DNA of 6,627 nucleotides from NCBI GenBank assembly GCA_021778785.1, contig JAJYBX010000114.1, positions 1 through 6,627 of the forward strand, in the 5' to 3' direction. Origin of the DNA: Acidobacteriota bacterium (GTDB lineage: Bacteria > Acidobacteriota > Holophagae > Holophagales > Holophagaceae). Positions 4,604 to 6,627 of this stretch are shown one piece after another (position 1 is the first letter of the stretch; every line of letters starts with the position of its first letter). The notes beneath the pieces are model-generated. The model was given only the letters and a program-made list of their open reading frames with translations. It had not been told where the DNA came from and searched no databases. Made by a program: the position numbers and the translations under genes.

Positions 4604-6439
4604 GTGGGCTTCGCTGTCGCCCTTGTGCTCGGTGTAGAGGCTCTCGATGAGGCCGCCGTACATCTCGTTCACCACCCGCCGCTTCACCTTCAGGGAGGGC
4701 GTGAGCTGGCCGCCTTCGAGGGTCATCTCGTGGTCGAGGATGGCGATCCGTTTGATGCGCTCGTAGTTCGAGAGATCGGCATTCACGCGCTCGATGCGGC
4801 TCATCAGCTTGGCCATCACGAGCGGATCCTGCACCAGGTCGGCATGGGTCCGGAAGTGGAGCTTCTTGTAGCCCGCCCACCGGATCAGGGAATCGAAGTT
4901 CGGCACCACGAGGGCGGTGATGTAGTTCCGCTTGTCCCCGATGAGCACCGCCTGGCTGATGTACTTGTCGCTCTTCAGGTGGTTCTCGATGGGCTGGGGC
5001 GCCACCTTCTTGCCGCCGCTGGTGACGATGAGCTCCTTCTTGCGGTCGGTGATGTAGAGGCGGCCCTGGTCGTCGAGGTGGCCGATGTCGCCGGTATGGA
5101 AGTAGCCGTCCGCATCGATGGCCTCCCGGGTGGCCGCCTCGTTCTTCCAGTAGCCGGTCATGACGTTGGGGCCCTGGCAGAGGATCTCGCCGTCCTCGGC
5201 GATCTTGATGAAGGGGCGGTCGTTCCAGGTCTCGTAGAGGGGCCGGCCCACGCAGCCGGGCACCACCTCGCCGAGCCGGTTCACGGTGATCACCGGGCTG
5301 GTCTCGGTGAGGCCGTAGCCTTCGAGGATGGGCAGTCCGATGATCCAGAAGAACTCCATGATCTTCGGACCCAGGGGGGCGCCGCCGCTGATGGCGAGCT
5401 TCAAGCGCCCGCCGGTCCGCTGGCGGATCTTCTCGAAGACGATGTGGCGGGCGGTGGCGTACCAGAGGCCCTTCCACGAGGGCACGGGCTGCCCCTTCAA
5501 CAGGTACGGCACGGCCTGGCGCCCGGCCAGCATGGCCCAATGGAAGATGAGGCGCTTGAGGAGGCCGCCGGCGGAGACGGTGTCGTAGATCCGGGCGAAG
5601 ATCTTCTCGTAGATGCGGGGGACCGAGGCCATGACCGTGGGCCGGACCTCCAGGAGGTTCTCGGCCACGGTGTTCACGTTCTCGGCGTAGTAGATGCCCG
5701 CCCCGAGATGGAACATCAGGAAATGGCCGGCCATGCGCTCGAAGATGTGGGTGAGGGGCAGGAAGCTGAGGGCCACTTCGCTGTCGCTGAGCTGGACCGT
5801 CGCAGCGGCCCCGAGCACGTTGGTCACCAGGTTGCCGTGGGTGAGCATGGCGCCCTTGGGGTCGGCGGTGGTCCCCGAGGTGTAGATGAGCGTGAGGATG
5901 TCGTCCGGCTTCCGTTCCATGCCCCACTGGCGCACCAGAGGGCGCCGCTCCTCCTGGGCCCCGCCTTCCGCCTGCAGGTCCGACCAGCGGAGCAGGGTGC
6001 GTCCCGTTCCCTCCGGAATGTCGCCATCCATGAGCACTGCAGCCTCGAGCACGGGCAGGGAATCCCAGTGGGTCAGGACCTTGTCCAGCTGCTCGCGGTT
6101 GGAGCAGAGGACCCAGCGGGATTCGCTGTCCCGGAGGATGAAGGCGGCCTGGCCCGCATTGAGGGTGGCGTAGATGGTGACATCGGGGAGGCCCAGGAGG
6201 GCGCAGGCGAAGTCCGCGATGGCCCACTCCGGGCGGTTCTCGGACATGAAGGCCACCCGGTCGCCCTTCCGCAGACCCCGGCGGTCCAGGGCCAGGGCAA
6301 GGCGCTCGACCTGGGCCTGCAGCTCCAGGTGGGAGATGGGCACGTAGGCGCCGTTCTGCTTCGAGGCCAGGGCATCGGGCCGGTTCCGTTCGACCGCCTG
6401 ATAGAAAAGCTGCGCGATGGTCTCGACGGGCTGGGCCAC
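4601..6439 (-). CDS. Long-chain fatty acid-CoA ligase, AMP-forming (FadD15-like)
   Basis: This enzyme activates long-chain fatty acids with ATP to acyl-AMP and then acyl-CoA. The 612-residue protein has the full ANL-superfamily set. The ATP-binding loop is YTSGTTADPKG (186-196). An SFLPLTHIFER segment (225-235) follows, then the A5 motif EGYGLTETSP (373-382) and YFHTGD (446-451). The hinge region is ITDRKKEL (463-470), and the C-terminal catalytic lysine is Lys584 in LTPSLKVKR. The N-terminus (FMSENRPEWAIADFACALLGL) and length match FadD15-type ligases, sometimes called long-chain acyl-CoA synthetases. No signal peptide is seen. The start is taken as GTG at 6439, with GGAG five bases upstream (6448-6445), giving VAQPVETIAQLFYQAVERNRP, the normal family start. 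A longer in-frame ATG at 6565 would add 42 Arg/Pro-rich residues without family character and would overlap the divergent recombinase gene. This is the first gene of the minus-strand cluster; substrate chain length cannot be read from sequence. Confidence 0.95.
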   Translation of the reverse strand: MAQPVETIAQLFYQAVERNRPDALASKQNGAYVPISHLELQAQVERLALALDRRGLRKGDRVAFMSENRPEWAIADFACALLGLPDVTIYATLNAGQAAFILRDSESRWVLCSNREQLDKVLTHWDSLPVLEAAVLMDGDIPEGTGRTLLRWSDLQAEGGAQEERRPLVRQWGMERKPDDILTLIYTSGTTADPKGAMLTHGNLVTNVLGAAATVQLSDSEVALSFLPLTHIFERMAGHFLMFHLGAGIYYAENVNTVAENLLEVRPTVMASVPRIYEKIFARIYDTVSAGGLLKRLIFHWAMLAGRQAVPYLLKGQPVPSWKGLWYATARHIVFEKIRQRTGGRLKLAISGGAPLGPKIMEFFWIIGLPILEGYGLTETSPVITVNRLGEVVPGCVGRPLYETWNDRPFIKIAEDGEILCQGPNVMTGYWKNEAATREAIDADGYFHTGDIGHLDDQGRLYITDRKKELIVTSGGKKVAPQPIENHLKSDKYISQAVLIGDKRNYITALVVPNFDSLIRWAGYKKLHFRTHADLVQDPLVMAKLMSRIERVNADLSNYERIKRIAILDHEMTLEGGQLTPSLKVKRRVVNEMYGGLIESLYTEHKGDSEAH

Positions 6440-6471
6440 AATGACTCCGGAGCTGCGGGGGATGTGACGGA
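6440..6471. promoter_or_regulatory. 32-base divergent intergenic region with ribosome binding sites
   Basis: Only 32 bases separate the acyl-CoA ligase GTG (minus strand, 6439) from the recombinase ATG (plus strand, 6472). The minus strand carries GGAG at 6448-6445, five bases from the GTG. The plus strand has a G-rich GGGGGA (6457-6462) nine bases from the ATG. There is no room for two ordinary promoters, so at least one must lie inside the opposite gene. I see no clear -35/-10 pair. Confidence 0.5.
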
Positions 6472-6627
6472 ATGGTAGCAGGGAACGGCGGAGGACCCCT
6501 TGGCGACGGCATCGCGGCCTTCCATCTGGAGCAGCGTGCCCGCGGCGTGTCGCCCCACACGGCACGCGCGCAGAACGGCGACCTGGAAAAACTCCTGAAC
6601 CACGCAGTGCGCTGCGGGTGGGGCACC
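6472..6627 (+). CDS. Tyrosine recombinase, XerC/XerD-like, N-terminal fragment (runs off the window)
   Basis: The plus strand is open from ATG at 6472 to the last base, giving 52 codons with no stop. Residues 11-43 read as the start of the SAM-like core-binding domain of tyrosine recombinases: GIAAFHLEQRARGVSPHT (13-30), then ARAQNGDLEKLL (31-42). This matches the family pattern of F-x-x-x-L-x-x-x-R-G-x-S-x-x-T-x-x-x-Y-x-x-D-L. The usual Tyr is Gln34 here. The catalytic Arg/His/Tyr domain would lie beyond the window, so XerC (chromosome dimer resolution at dif) cannot be separated from a phage or integron-type integrase. Start choice is firm: an in-frame TGA at 6442-6444 closes the frame upstream, and this is the only ATG before the conserved block. 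The first ten residues are Gly-rich and not conserved. It is transcribed divergently from the acyl-CoA ligase gene. Minus-strand reading frames across it lack family character. Confidence 0.75.
   Translation, partial: MVAGNGGGPLGDGIAAFHLEQRARGVSPHTARAQNGDLEKLLNHAVRCGWGT

Noticed and set aside
4280..6478. Very long plus-strand open frame (732 codons) opposite the acyl-CoA ligase and YbjQ genes
   Set aside because: The minus strand holds intact, motif-complete proteins here. The plus frame is low-complexity, rich in Gly/Ala/His/Asp/Val with no recognisable domain, as expected from the complement of GC-rich codons.
6440..6565. Upstream in-frame extension of the acyl-CoA ligase to ATG at 6565
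   Set aside because: The added residues are Arg-rich without family character and overlap the recombinase start. The GTG at 6439 has GGAG at proper spacing and the family's usual N-terminus.
6073..6603. Minus-strand frame beginning MVQEFFQVAVLRACRVGRH, at first glance like the start of another enzyme
   Set aside because: It becomes Ser/Pro/Arg-rich out-of-frame sequence inside the ligase, and the opposite strand gives a much better match to a tyrosine recombinase N-terminus.
4554..6626. Minus-strand open frame of 690 codons overlapping the ligase in another frame
   Set aside because: Arg/Pro/His-rich out-of-frame reading with no domain; the ligase frame has every expected motif.
1..6627. 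CRISPR arrays, tRNA or rRNA genes, insertion sequences, toxin-antitoxin or defence modules
   Set aside because: No spaced direct repeats, cloverleaf-like segments, terminal inverted repeats, transposase motifs or defence-protein motifs were seen by eye. Nearly all bases fall within recognised genes.

Overview
The window is GC-rich, with a strong G/C preference at third codon positions. It carries eight protein-coding genes, two of them cut by the window edges, packed with very little intergenic space. The gene set is a FabF-type ketosynthase, a bactofilin beside an M23 peptidase, a UbiA-family prenyltransferase of the futalosine/menaquinone (MqnP-like) type, and a FadD15-like long-chain acyl-CoA ligase. 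This fits a Gram-negative, menaquinone-using bacterium. Acidobacteriota (Holophaga/Geothrix-like) or a deltaproteobacterial-type lineage are my best guesses, but that is inference from protein style and no search was run.

Layout. Left edge to 1160 (+): the main body of fabF, lacking about 27 N-terminal residues. It converges on a block of six minus-strand genes. In their transcription order these are acyl-CoA ligase (6439-4601), YbjQ/UPF0145 protein (4593-4234), Cys-rich membrane protein of unknown function (4228-3629), UbiA/MqnP-like prenyltransferase (3624-2740), membrane-anchored M23 peptidase (2679-1687) and bactofilin (1668-1192). The first four are separated by 7, 5 and 4 bases and look translationally coupled. 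A 60-base gap precedes the M23 gene, and 18 bases separate it from the bactofilin gene, so there may be one six-gene operon or a 4+2 arrangement. At the right edge (6472-6627, +) the first 52 codons of a tyrosine recombinase (XerC/XerD-like core-binding domain) begin only 32 bases from the divergent acyl-CoA ligase start.

How the genes relate. FabF elongates fatty acids and the ligase activates long-chain fatty acids to CoA esters. The prenyltransferase probably supplies the isoprenoid tail of menaquinone. The bactofilin/M23 pair is the well-known cytoskeleton plus peptidoglycan-hydrolase module used to localise cell-wall remodelling. The theme is cell envelope and membrane metabolism. I see no mobile element, CRISPR array, RNA gene or clear defence system. 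The least explained items are the Cys-rich membrane protein, a CxxC motif in the neighbouring YbjQ protein, and a T8 run near the 3' end of the prenyltransferase gene.
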